Assembly: GCF_039538045.1 (NCBI RefSeq) | Contig: NZ_BAABBQ010000001.1 | Coordinates: 332,001-396,000 of the forward strand | Direction of reading: 5' to 3' | DNA length: 64,000 nucleotides | DNA from: Sphingomonas swuensis | Lineage (GTDB): Bacteria; Pseudomonadota; Alphaproteobacteria; Sphingomonadales; Sphingomonadaceae | Shown here: in pieces, positions 53,718 through 62,416 of the stretch | Position numbering within the stretch: position 1 is the stretch's first letter | Layout of the letters: each line of letters begins with the position of its first letter | Program-made: the position numbers and the translations under genes | The notes under the pieces: generated by a model | Database searches by the model: none | The model's input: the letters and a program-made list of their open reading frames with translations, nothing else | What the model was told of the DNA's origin: nothing

Positions 53718-54814
53718 GCCGCGTCGAGCCAGCTGACGATGGCGCCCCCGCGCAGCCGGACATTCTCCGCCTGCGCCAGCCGGACCGCGTGGAAGATCAG
53801 GCTCAGCACCGACCACAAAGCGACCAGCTCGATCCCGAGATCGGGGCGGGCGAAGATCAGGCAGGCGACGAGGATCACCATGTTCGGGTTGCGCCGCGCG
53901 GTGACCAGCCGGAAGCGGCTGTCGATCGGCTTCCACACGTGGATGTGCATCTTGAAGCGATATTTGAACCAGCCCTCGATGACCCGGCCGGCGACATAGG
54001 TGCCGACGATCACCGCCAGCAGCCCGACCTTGTAGACTTCCTCGAGCTGGTGCCCCGCGGCGCCCAGCCCGTGCAGCCACGCCCACCACCAGAAGGGCGG
54101 GTGGATGAGGTCGATGCCATGGTCGAAGACGTCGCCCCACTTGCTCGACTGTCCGGTGCAGCGGGCGAGCTTCCCGTCGACGGTGTCGAGCACCATGAAT
54201 ACGAAGCCGGTGGCGACACCGCTCCAGTAATGCCCCTGCCAGAATTGCCAGAAGGCGACGAGGCAGAAGACGAAGCCGATCAGCGTGACCTGGTTGGGGC
54301 TCATCCCGGCCTGCGCCGCCCAGCGGGTCAGCCAGAAGGCGGGACGGCGCCACAGGTAGAGCGTCAGGACGTCGGTGACGCCCTTGTAGGCGGCATCGTA
54401 TAGCGCGCGCTCGACCGGCAGCGGATTGGCGGGATCGAGCGGGAGCACGAACGGCCGCTCGCGCTTGCGCAGCTCGAAATAGGACAGCGAGGCGGTACGC
54501 GCGTCGAGCTGCTCGAAGCCCGACAGGTCGGCGTCGGGGCCGGTGCCCGCGGGCACGTGCACCAGCACCGGCTTGCCGTCGAGCATCAGCGCGGCGCCCG
54601 GCCGCTGCTTGAGCTCGGCCAGCCAGGCCGGGTCCCAGGCGAAGCCCATGTCGGCGAGGATCCGGCTGCGCGAGGGATCCTCTACCTCTCCGACCGCAAG
54701 CCCGGCCTTCGCCGCGACCTGCTCGGCCCGTGCCCGCGCGGTCCGCCCGAACAGGCGCACCTCGGGGTCACCTTCGGCGATGAACTGGACGGGCTGGGCA
54801 GGGGTCTCGGACAT
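53714..54814 (-). CDS. CDP-alcohol phosphotransferase with an extra N-terminal domain
   Basis: A 366-aa membrane enzyme. Residues 1-135 are a soluble domain of unknown type; residues 135-366 are a CDP-alcohol phosphatidyltransferase fold with six spans. The family signature is complete: D210-x2-D213-G-x2-A-R218, then G227-x3-D231-x3-D235. The lead-in VERALYDAAYKGVTDVLTLY resembles the junction in archaeal IPCT/DIPPS fusions. Substrate unknown; a phosphodiester of inositol or a similar polyol is possible. Divergent from mlaE, sharing a promoter region with a palindrome. Confidence 0.87.
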   Translation of the reverse strand: MSETPAQPVQFIAEGDPEVRLFGRTARARAEQVAAKAGLAVGEVEDPSRSRILADMGFAWDPAWLAELKQRPGAALMLDGKPVLVHVPAGTGPDADLSGFEQLDARTASLSYFELRKRERPFVLPLDPANPLPVERALYDAAYKGVTDVLTLYLWRRPAFWLTRWAAQAGMSPNQVTLIGFVFCLVAFWQFWQGHYWSGVATGFVFMVLDTVDGKLARCTGQSSKWGDVFDHGIDLIHPPFWWWAWLHGLGAAGHQLEEVYKVGLLAVIVGTYVAGRVIEGWFKYRFKMHIHVWKPIDSRFRLVTARRNPNMVILVACLIFARPDLGIELVALWSVLSLIFHAVRLAQAENVRLRGGAIVSWLDAA

Positions 54815-54843
54815 GGTCGCGTGGGGCAAAGCGGCAAAGCTTG

Positions 54844-54872
54844 GCAAGAACAAGGCACATGTTCGTTCTTGC
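54844..54872. promoter_or_regulatory. Perfect 8-bp inverted repeat in the divergent promoter region
   Basis: GCAAGAAC (54844-54851) and GTTCTTGC (54865-54872) are exact inverted arms with a 13-base spacer; a nested GAACA...TGTTC also pairs. It lies between the CDP-alcohol module (start 54814) and the mlaE operon (start 54965), a typical place for a shared operator. No known consensus (including alphaproteobacterial LexA GTTC-N7-GTTC) fits. Confidence 0.5.
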
Positions 54873-54964
54873 GCCGGAACAACCCCCGCCGCCATGCGCT
54901 TCACAGCGGTGACCGACCCCGCGACCTTGCCCAACGACTGCTTTGAAGGCATGGCTTTGGCCTG

Positions 54965-56050
54965 ATGGCTTCAGCGGCGCAGCCCGAGACGGATGGACAT
55001 GTTTTCGCGCCCAGCGGCGCGTTGACGATCGCGCGTGCCGGTTCGACCCAGCGCGAGCTCGACGCCACTCCCGACCCGCTGACCATCGACCTTGCCCGGG
55101 TCGAGCGGATCGACACGGTCGGAGCCTGGCTGATCCATCGTTCGGTGCGCGATCGCGGGGCAGCGGTCACCGGCGCCAGCGCCGACGTCGGCAAGCTCCT
55201 TGAGCAGGTTGCCGAGGCCGATCGCGCGGTCGACACCAAGCGTCCCAAGAAGACCAGCGCCGTCGGCGAGCTTGGCGGATGGGTGATCGCCAGCGGCCGG
55301 ACCTTCACCGGCCTGCTCGGCTTCTTCGGCGCGACCCTGATCGGTTTCGCGTCGGTCCTGACCCACCCCAAGCGCTTCCGCTACAATGCGGTCGTCCAGC
55401 AGTTCGACGTCGTCGGAGTCCGCGCGCTCGGGATCATCGGCCTGATGAGCTTCCTCATCGGGATCGTCATCGGCCAGCAGGGCGCGGTCCAGCTCCAGCA
55501 GTTCGGCGCCGAGGTCTACACCATCAACCTCATCGGCCGGATCACGGTCCGCGAACTCGGGCCGTTGATGACCGCGATCATGGTCGCCGGCCGCTCTGGC
55601 TCGGCGTTCGCGGCGCAGATCGGGACCATGAAGATCACCGAGGAAGTGGACGCGATGCGCACCATCGGCGTCCCGCCGGTGGAAGCGCTGGTGGTACCGC
55701 GCATCCTCTCGACCATCCTCATCATGCCGCTGCTCGCCTTCTGGGCAATGCTGACCGCGATCGTCGGCGGCGGCGTCTTCTGCTGGATCGGGCTTGATAT
55801 CCCGCCGCTCACCTACATCCAGCGCATTTCCGAAGTCGTCCCCGCGACCGACCTGTGGGTCGGCCTGATCAAGGCGCCGGTGTTCGGCTTCATCATCGCG
55901 CTCGCCGGCTGCTTCCAGGGCATGCTGGTCGCCAACGACGCCGAGCAGGTCGGCCTCAAGACCACCGCGGCGGTGGTCCAGTCGATCTTCCTCGTGATCG
56001 TCCTCGACGCGGTGTTCGCGGTCTTCTTCAGCTCGATCGGCTGGATCTGA
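54965..56050 (+). CDS. mlaE: MlaE-family permease with an N-terminal STAS domain
   Basis: A 361-aa protein: residues 15-95 form a STAS-like domain (LTIDLARVERIDTVGAWLIH), the rest a MlaE permease with five spans and the segments VRELGPLMTAIMVAGRSGSA, TMKITEEVDAM and LLAFWAMLTAIVGG. In E. coli the STAS part is a separate protein (MlaB). The complex moves phospholipids or other lipids across the periplasm. Its stop overlaps the mlaF start by one base. Confidence 0.93.
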   Translation: MASAAQPETDGHVFAPSGALTIARAGSTQRELDATPDPLTIDLARVERIDTVGAWLIHRSVRDRGAAVTGASADVGKLLEQVAEADRAVDTKRPKKTSAVGELGGWVIASGRTFTGLLGFFGATLIGFASVLTHPKRFRYNAVVQQFDVVGVRALGIIGLMSFLIGIVIGQQGAVQLQQFGAEVYTINLIGRITVRELGPLMTAIMVAGRSGSAFAAQIGTMKITEEVDAMRTIGVPPVEALVVPRILSTILIMPLLAFWAMLTAIVGGGVFCWIGLDIPPLTYIQRISEVVPATDLWVGLIKAPVFGFIIALAGCFQGMLVANDAEQVGLKTTAAVVQSIFLVIVLDAVFAVFFSSIGWI

Positions 56051-56856
56051 TGAGCACCGACTTCCCCCAGTCCAGCCCGATCCTGCCCGACGGTGAGACC
56101 CCGATCATCCGGGTCCGCGGGCTCGAGAACCGGTTCGGCGACCAGTTCGTCCACAAGGACCTCGACCTCGACGTCCGCCGGGGCGAGATCATCGGCGTGG
56201 TCGGCGGCTCGGGCACCGGCAAGTCGGTGCTGATGCGCTCGATCATCGGCCTCCAGACGCCGTCCGCCGGCGAGGTCGAGGTGCTCGGCGAGAATATGGT
56301 CGGGCGTCCCGAGGACGAGGCCAAGAACATCCGCCGCCGCTGGGGCATCCTGTTCCAGAACGGTGCGCTCTTCTCGACCCTGACCGTGGCCGAGAACGTC
56401 CAGGTTCCGATCCGGGAATATTTCCCGTTCATCAAGGAGCCGCTGCTGGGCGAGATCGCCGGCTACAAGATCGCGATGAGCGGCCTTCCCGACAACGCCG
56501 GGGCCAAGTTCCCGAGCGAGCTGTCGGGCGGCATGCGCAAGCGGGCCGGACTGGCCCGCGCGCTTGCGCTCGACCCCGAGCTGTTGTTCCTCGACGAGCC
56601 GACTGCCGGCCTCGACCCGATTGGCGCGCAGGCCTTCGACCAGCTCATCCGGGGCTTGCAGAATCGGCTCGACCTCACCGTCTTCCTCATCACCCACGAC
56701 CTCGACAGCCTCTACGCCATCTGCGACCGGGTCGCGGTGCTGGCCGACGGCAAGGTCATCGCGGTCGACACGATCGACCGGCTGCTTCAGCTGGACCATC
56801 CCTGGATCCAGGAATATTTCAACGGACCCCGCGGCCGCGCCGCGGCGGCGGCATAG
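56050..56856 (+). CDS. mlaF: MlaF-type ATP-binding protein
   Basis: A 268-aa ATPase with Walker A GGSGTGKS, signature LSGGMRKR, Walker B LLFLDEPTAGLDP and the switch-histidine ITHDLDSL. The LSGGMRKRAGLARALALDPE stretch is typical of the Mla/Ttg2A group. It is encoded directly after the permease and before the MCE protein, completing the core transporter. The start gives a short Pro-containing leader before IIRVRGLENRFGD. Confidence 0.95.
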   Translation: MSTDFPQSSPILPDGETPIIRVRGLENRFGDQFVHKDLDLDVRRGEIIGVVGGSGTGKSVLMRSIIGLQTPSAGEVEVLGENMVGRPEDEAKNIRRRWGILFQNGALFSTLTVAENVQVPIREYFPFIKEPLLGEIAGYKIAMSGLPDNAGAKFPSELSGGMRKRAGLARALALDPELLFLDEPTAGLDPIGAQAFDQLIRGLQNRLDLTVFLITHDLDSLYAICDRVAVLADGKVIAVDTIDRLLQLDHPWIQEYFNGPRGRAAAAA

Positions 56857-56865
56857 CGAGCGCTC

Positions 56866-57819
56866 ATGGAAACTCGGTCCAATCAGGTGCTCGTCGGCAC
56901 CGTCGTCCTCGCGCTTCTGGTCGCGCTGCTGTTCTTCACGGTGTGGATCGTCGGTCTCAACACCGAGAAGCGCAAATGCTTCGACATCTACTTCAGCCAG
57001 GGCGTCGGCGGCCTCAATCGCGGCTCCAACGTCAGCTTCTCGGGCGTTCCCGTGGGCCAGATCACCAAGGTCTCGCTGCTTCCCGACCGGCCCGAGTTCG
57101 TCTGGGTCCGGATCGAGGTCGATGATTCCACCCCGGTGCTCCAGGGAACCACCGCCCAGATCAAGGGCGTCGGCTTCACCGGCGTCAGCGAGATCCAGCT
57201 CGACGGTGCGGTCAAGGGCGCTCGTCCGCTGACCTCGGTCGGCCCGCAGGGCTGCCCGGTCGTGCCGAGCTCGGCCGGCGGCCTTGGCGCGCTGCTCAAT
57301 TCGGCCCCGGAGCTCCTCGAGCGCATCCAGCGCCTGACCGAGCGGCTGACCGAACTGCTCAGCGACCGCAACCAGAATGCGATCTCGGACATCCTCGAGA
57401 ACATCGACAAGACCAGCAAGGTGCTGGCGGATCGCGCGCCCGAGATGGCCGACACGCTGGCCGAAGCGCGGGTCGCCGCGCGCAACGCCGGCCGTGCCGC
57501 CGACGAGGTCGCCAAGCTCGCCAACAGCAGCAACGTGGTGGTGCAGCGCGACGTGCAGCCGGCCGCGGCGGATCTCCGCAGGACGCTGCAGTCGCTGCAG
57601 CAGACCTCGGCCAAGATCGATTCGCTGGTCGCCGATGCGCAGCCCGGCGTGCAGAATTTCTCCAAGTCGACGCTGCCCGAGGTCAATCGCCTCGTGCGCG
57701 ACCTGCGCGACCTGACGACCAGCCTCGACGGGGTGTCGAGCAGGCTCGAGCAGGGCGGCGTCACGGGCGTGCTCGGCGCGCCCAAGCTCCCCGACCACAA
57801 TCCCGGAAAGTCCCGCTGA
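56866..57819 (+). CDS. mlaD: MCE-domain protein MlaD
   Basis: A 317-aa protein with one N-terminal membrane span (about 8-28), an MCE domain (about 35-120; SNVSFSGVPVGQITKVSLLP, GFTGVSEIQLDGA) and a long helical tail (about 140-310) with a coiled-coil pattern. MlaD rings bind lipid in the periplasm. The tail is longer than in E. coli MlaD (183 aa), as is common in alphaproteobacteria. The next gene starts within its stop (TGATG). Confidence 0.93.
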   Translation: METRSNQVLVGTVVLALLVALLFFTVWIVGLNTEKRKCFDIYFSQGVGGLNRGSNVSFSGVPVGQITKVSLLPDRPEFVWVRIEVDDSTPVLQGTTAQIKGVGFTGVSEIQLDGAVKGARPLTSVGPQGCPVVPSSAGGLGALLNSAPELLERIQRLTERLTELLSDRNQNAISDILENIDKTSKVLADRAPEMADTLAEARVAARNAGRAADEVAKLANSSNVVVQRDVQPAAADLRRTLQSLQQTSAKIDSLVADAQPGVQNFSKSTLPEVNRLVRDLRDLTTSLDGVSSRLEQGGVTGVLGAPKLPDHNPGKSR

Positions 57820-58385
57820 TGCGCCGCTTCGTTCCCGCCTTCGCCGCTCTTGCGCTCGCCGGCTGCTTCGGCGGCGCCAAGGTCCCGCCGACGCTGCTGA
57901 CCCTCAGCCCGGCGGTGGCCGACGCGGCCTTCGACCGCACCAGCGCCGCCGGAGAGGCGATCTCGATCGAAGTCCCGGTCGCCTCGAAGGAGATCCGGCA
58001 GGTCCGCGTGCCCGTCCAGGAAGCGCCGGGGCAGGTCACCTACGTCAAGAACCTGCAATATGTCGAAAGCCCCGACCGTCTGTTCCAGCAGCTGCTGAGC
58101 GAGACGGTCAAGCGCACGACCGGACGCGTGGTCGTCGACCCGCGCCAGACCGGAGTCGACCCGGGCACCCGGGTCTCGGGCGTGCTCCAGCGCTTCGGCT
58201 ATGACAGCGCCTCGCGGACCGTGGTCGTGACCTACGACGCGACCGCGACCCGCGGCGTCACCGTCCAGTCCCGCCGCTTCACCGCCTCGGCCCCGGCCGA
58301 CGGCACCGCCGCGACAGTCGGCCCGGCCCTCAACTCGGCCGCCAACACCGTCGCCCGCCAGTTCGCAGGATGGATCGGGGGCTAG
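57819..58385 (+). CDS. ABC-type transport auxiliary lipoprotein (PqiC-like)
   Basis: A 188-aa lipoprotein with lipobox LALAGCF (Cys16). The body has TLLTLSPAVADA, VTYVKNLQYVESPDRLFQQLLSETV and GVLQRFGYDSASRTVVVTYDA, matching the auxiliary lipoproteins that accompany MCE transporters at the outer membrane. It replaces the mlaA/mlaC arrangement in this operon. A GC-rich hairpin follows. Confidence 0.87.
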   Translation: MRRFVPAFAALALAGCFGGAKVPPTLLTLSPAVADAAFDRTSAAGEAISIEVPVASKEIRQVRVPVQEAPGQVTYVKNLQYVESPDRLFQQLLSETVKRTTGRVVVDPRQTGVDPGTRVSGVLQRFGYDSASRTVVVTYDATATRGVTVQSRRFTASAPADGTAATVGPALNSAANTVARQFAGWIGG

Positions 58386-58396
58386 GCTAGCAAGAA

Positions 58397-58423
58397 CCTC
58401 CCGATTGCGCCGCAACCGGGAGG
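58397..58423. terminator. Bidirectional terminator-like hairpin (mla/pepN)
   Basis: CCTCCCG (58397-58403) and CGGGAGG (58417-58423) enclose an inner TTGC-GCC-GCAA stem (58405-58415). It sits between two convergent genes (stops at 58385 and 58431). There is no clear T-tract on either side, so efficiency is uncertain. Confidence 0.5.
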
Positions 58424-58430
58424 ATCTTGA

Positions 58431-61088
58431 TCACCCCAGGCTCTTGCTCGCCAGCTCGAACACGTCCTTGCTGAGCCCCGGCTCGCGCAGGATCCGCTCC
58501 AGCGCCGCGCGCATCTTCGCGGCGCGGCCCTCCTCGATCCTGCGCCACCGGCCAAGCGGGGCGACGAACCGCGCCGCGGTCTGCGGATTGAGCTTGTCCG
58601 CCGCGACGATCGTCTCGGCCAGCCAGTCGTAGCCGGCCCCGTCGGCGCGGTGGAAGGCCGAGGGCGTGCTTGCGAAATTGCCGGCAAGCGCGCGCAGGCG
58701 GTTGGGGTTGGTCATGGTGAAGGCCGGATGGCGCATCAGCGCCTCGACCTTCTCGAGCGTCGCTTCGCCCGGCACCGATGCCTGCACCGCGAACCACTTG
58801 TCGATGACCAGCGCATCGTCCTCGAAGCGCGCGTAGAAGTCGCCGAGCGCCTCCTCGGCCTTGTCGCCGCCGAGCATCGCCAGCGTCATCAGCGCCGACT
58901 GTCGCTCGGTCATCGTGCGGGCTCCCGCATATTGGCGGCTGGCAAGCGCCTCGCCCACTTTCGGGTCGCCCGCCCCGAGCAGCGCAAGGGTCGCGCCGCG
59001 CAGTCGACGCTGCCCCTTGGCTTCGCCCGACAGGCTGGCCGGATCGGCTCCGCCCGCCGCCATGTGCGCGCGCGACAGGTCGTCGCTCAGGCCCTGTCCG
59101 ATCGCCCGGCGCATCGCCTCGCGGACGTCGTGCACCCGGCCCGGGTCCGCCCGGTTGAGCTTCTCGATCAGCTGGCTCTCGGCGGGGAGCGCGATGGCGT
59201 CGGCCTTGAACGCCGGGTCGAGCTGATTCGAGCGAAGCGTCGCGCCGACCGCGGCCACCACCGCGTCGGTCCGCAGATCGGCTCCGCGGATCGCCGCCAG
59301 CAGGTCGCGCGCCATCAGTTCCTGCCCGGCCTCGTAGCGGGCGAAGCTGTCGGGATCGCTCGCTGCGAGCGCCTCGATCTCGCCCGGGCGGCGCTCGGCC
59401 TCGATCACCACCGGGGCCGAGAAGCCGCGGTTGATCGAAAGGAACGCCGGCTCGCCGACCTCCGCGAAGGGTTCGACCTGCTCGGCGGAGGTCAGCAGCA
59501 CGGTCCGTTCAGGCCCGAGCTCGCGACCGCTGTCGGCGCCGATCAGCGCGACCCGGAGCGGAATGACCATCGGCTTCTTGGCCTCCTGCCCGGGGGTCGG
59601 CGGGACGTCCTGCCGGAGGTGAAGCGCGGCCTTGCCGTCCTTCTGCTCGAGCCGCGCATGGACCTTCGGCGTCCCGGCCTGGCTGTACCAGCGGCGGAAC
59701 TGGCCAAGGTCGACCCCGCTCGCATCCTCCATCGCGCGGACGAAGTCCTCGCAGGTCACCGCCTGCCCGTCGTGCCGTTCGAAGTAGAGGTCGGTGCCCT
59801 TTCGATAGCGCTCGGGGCCGAGGATCGTGCGCATCATCCGGATGACTTCCGCGCCCTTGTTGTAGACGGTCGCGGTGTAGAAGTTGGCGATCTCCATGTA
59901 GCTGTCGGGCCGGATCGGGTGGGCAAGTGGTCCCGCATCCTCGGGGAACTGCGCCGCGCGCAAGGTCCGCACCTGGTCGATCCGCTGCACCGCCTCCGAC
60001 CCCATGTCCTCGCTGAAGCCCTGGTCGCGGAAGACTGTCAGGCCCTCCTTGAGGCTGAGCTGGAACCAGTCGCGGCAGGTGACCCGGTTGCCCGACCAGT
60101 TGTGGAAATATTCGTGCGCCACCACCGCCGCGACCGCGTCGATGTCCGCGTCGGTCGCGGTCTCGGGGTCGGCCAGCACGTAGCGGGTGTTGAAGATGTT
60201 GAGGCCCTTGTTCTCCATCGCTCCGAAGTTGAAGTCGCTGACGGCGACGATGTTGAACCGGTCGAGGTCATATTCGCGGCCGTAGACCCGCTCGTCCCAG
60301 GCGAAGGCGTCCTTGAGCGCCTGCATCGCAAGCTGGGTCTTCGGAAGGTCCGCCTCGCGCACCCAGATTCCGAGATCGACCGTCCGTCCGCTCGCGGTCC
60401 GGAAGCTGTCCTGGTTGCAGGCAAGGTCGCCCGCGACGATCGCGAAGAGGTAGCAGGGCTTGGGGAAGGGATCTTCCCACAGCGCCCAGTGACTTCCACC
60501 CGGGCCGATCCCGCTGTCGACCGGATTGCCGTTGGCGAGCAGGATCGGGAATGCGTGCTGGTCGGCCGAGAGCCGCACCGTGTAGCGGCTGAGCACGTCG
60601 GGCCGGTCGGGGAAGAAGGTGATCCGCCGGAAGCCCTCGGCCTCGCACTGGGTGCAGAGGATCCCGCCCGACGCGTAGAGCCCCATCAGCTGGCTGTTCT
60701 TATCGGGGAGGATCGCGACCTCGGTCTCGACCACCGCGGCCGGGCCGGCCAGGTCGACCACCAGCCGCCCGTCCTCGAACCGAGGCTCGACCGCCGCGCC
60801 GTCGACCCGCACCCCGAGTAGCTCCAGTTCCTCCCCGTCGAGGCGAAGCGGCCGGTCGTGCTCGCCGTTGCGGGTGACGCTCAGCCGTGCCTTGACGATC
60901 GTCCGCGCCGGATCGAGCTCGAAGCTCAGCGCGACTTCCGGCACCAGCCAGTCGGGCGCCCGATAATCCTCGCGGCGAATGGCGGCGGGAGCGGCGGCGG
61001 CGGCCTCGAGGCCAGGACGAATGTCGAGCATGACCAATGCCGTATCGGGCGCACTGGCCAGCGACAAGCCGCCCTCGGCGCTGCTCAT
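58431..61088 (-). CDS. pepN: Aminopeptidase N (M1 family)
   Basis: An 885-aa zinc aminopeptidase. The exopeptidase motif GAMENKGLN and the zinc site HEYFHNWSGNR with the downstream Glu (SLKEGLTVFRDQ) are complete. Other family segments include GLYASGGILCTQCEAEGFRR and GTDLYFERHDGQAVTCEDF. Length fits E. coli PepN (870 aa). A start at 61088 is preceded by a G-rich site (GGGGGCGGG); a later ATG at 61031 (MLDIRPGLEAAA) is a realistic alternative. It is divergent from the M48 gene. Confidence 0.94.
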   Translation of the reverse strand: MSSAEGGLSLASAPDTALVMLDIRPGLEAAAAAPAAIRREDYRAPDWLVPEVALSFELDPARTIVKARLSVTRNGEHDRPLRLDGEELELLGVRVDGAAVEPRFEDGRLVVDLAGPAAVVETEVAILPDKNSQLMGLYASGGILCTQCEAEGFRRITFFPDRPDVLSRYTVRLSADQHAFPILLANGNPVDSGIGPGGSHWALWEDPFPKPCYLFAIVAGDLACNQDSFRTASGRTVDLGIWVREADLPKTQLAMQALKDAFAWDERVYGREYDLDRFNIVAVSDFNFGAMENKGLNIFNTRYVLADPETATDADIDAVAAVVAHEYFHNWSGNRVTCRDWFQLSLKEGLTVFRDQGFSEDMGSEAVQRIDQVRTLRAAQFPEDAGPLAHPIRPDSYMEIANFYTATVYNKGAEVIRMMRTILGPERYRKGTDLYFERHDGQAVTCEDFVRAMEDASGVDLGQFRRWYSQAGTPKVHARLEQKDGKAALHLRQDVPPTPGQEAKKPMVIPLRVALIGADSGRELGPERTVLLTSAEQVEPFAEVGEPAFLSINRGFSAPVVIEAERRPGEIEALAASDPDSFARYEAGQELMARDLLAAIRGADLRTDAVVAAVGATLRSNQLDPAFKADAIALPAESQLIEKLNRADPGRVHDVREAMRRAIGQGLSDDLSRAHMAAGGADPASLSGEAKGQRRLRGATLALLGAGDPKVGEALASRQYAGARTMTERQSALMTLAMLGGDKAEEALGDFYARFEDDALVIDKWFAVQASVPGEATLEKVEALMRHPAFTMTNPNRLRALAGNFASTPSAFHRADGAGYDWLAETIVAADKLNPQTAARFVAPLGRWRRIEEGRAAKMRAALERILREPGLSKDVFELASKSLG

Positions 61089-61153
61089 CCCGCCCCCTGT
61101 GCAAACAAGCCCGAGGGGCGCTATGCCGGGGCATATTCCGGGGGGAAGACACG

Positions 61154-62416
61154 ATGATCACGCACAGCATCGCCGCCGCGACCGCGTCCGGCTTCGACGT
61201 CGAGGCCGCGACCCGCGCCTATCTGGCCATGGTCCAGGGACCCGCCCGAGCCCGCTCCGACGCCTATTTCGAAGGCGGCTACTGGCTGCTGCTGTGGGGC
61301 ACGCTGCTGAGCGTGCTGGTCAACTGGGCGCTGCTGCACTTCGGCTGGTCGGCGCGGTGGAGCGCCTGGGCAAGCCGCCGCACCGCGCGGCCGTGGCTCC
61401 GCACCATGCTCTACGCGCTGCCCTACATCCTCGCGACGAGCCTGCTGCTGCTGCCCTGGACCATCTACACCGACTTCTTCCGCGAGCATCAATATGGCCT
61501 GTCGAATCTCGGCTTCGGCGGCTGGGCGACGCAGGAAGTCACCAGCCTCATCGTCTCGCTGGTCGTTGGCCCGTTGATCCTCGCCGCCATCTTCGCCGTG
61601 ATCCGCCGCGCGCCGCGCAGCTGGTGGCTGTGGGGAGCCGGCGTGCTGACCGCCTTCACCGCCTTCGGGGCGCTGCTCTCGCCCGTCTTCATCGCGCCCC
61701 TGTTCAACGACTTCACGCCGATGCAGCAGGGTCCGCTGCGCGACCAGATCCTGGCGATGGCGCACGCCCAGCACATCCCCGCCGACAACGTCTATGTCTC
61801 GAACGCCTCGAAGCAGAGCGACCGGGTCTCGGCGAATGTCTCGGGTCTCGGGCCGACGATCCGGATCACGCTCAACGACAATCTTCTCCGCCGCGTGCCG
61901 CCCGAAGGGATCAAGGCGGTGATGGGCCATGAGATTGGCCATTACGTCCTCAACCATATTCCCCGGTTGATCGCCGCCTTCGCCGCCATCTTCCTGGTCC
62001 TGTTCTTCGCCCTGTGGTGGCTCTCGCCCCGGCTGCTCGAGCGTCACCGCGCGCGCTGGAAGGTCGAGGGGGTCGCCGACCCGGCGGTGCTCCCCCTGTT
62101 CGCCGCCATCACCGCGGTCGTCATGCTGCTGCTGACCCCGGCGACCAAGAGCATCATCCGGGTCAACGAGATCGAAGCCGACGCCTTCGGCCTCGACGCC
62201 GCGCGCGAGCCCGACGGCTTTGCCGCGGTTTCGATGATGCTCGGCGAATATCGCAAGCTCGAGGCTGGTCCGCTCGAGGAGATCGTCTTCTTCGACCATC
62301 CGAGCGGCGCGAATCGCGTCCGAATGGCGATGGAGTGGAAGGCCCGGCACCTTGCCGAGCTACCGCCCGAGAAGCGCGCCATCGTTCGCCCGGCGCCGCT
62401 TCCGCCGAAGGACTAG
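61154..62416 (+). CDS. M48 metalloprotease (Ste24/CAAX prenyl protease type)
   Basis: A 420-aa membrane zinc protease with about seven spans. The zinc motif is VMGHEIGHYVLNH with a third ligand in the NEIEADAFG segment; SNASKQSDRVSANVSGLGPT is typical of the group. Ste24-like proteases in bacteria take part in membrane-protein quality control. The ATG at 61154 follows GGGGGAAG. It is convergent with the EamA gene, overlapping by 4 bases. Confidence 0.92.
   Translation: MITHSIAAATASGFDVEAATRAYLAMVQGPARARSDAYFEGGYWLLLWGTLLSVLVNWALLHFGWSARWSAWASRRTARPWLRTMLYALPYILATSLLLLPWTIYTDFFREHQYGLSNLGFGGWATQEVTSLIVSLVVGPLILAAIFAVIRRAPRSWWLWGAGVLTAFTAFGALLSPVFIAPLFNDFTPMQQGPLRDQILAMAHAQHIPADNVYVSNASKQSDRVSANVSGLGPTIRITLNDNLLRRVPPEGIKAVMGHEIGHYVLNHIPRLIAAFAAIFLVLFFALWWLSPRLLERHRARWKVEGVADPAVLPLFAAITAVVMLLLTPATKSIIRVNEIEADAFGLDAAREPDGFAAVSMMLGEYRKLEAGPLEEIVFFDHPSGANRVRMAMEWKARHLAELPPEKRAIVRPAPLPPKD

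Noticed and set aside
54854..54895. LexA-type SOS box near the two GTTC repeats before mlaE
   Set aside because: The alphaproteobacterial SOS box needs GTTC-N7-GTTC; here the GTTC copies are adjacent and no second copy falls at the right spacing.
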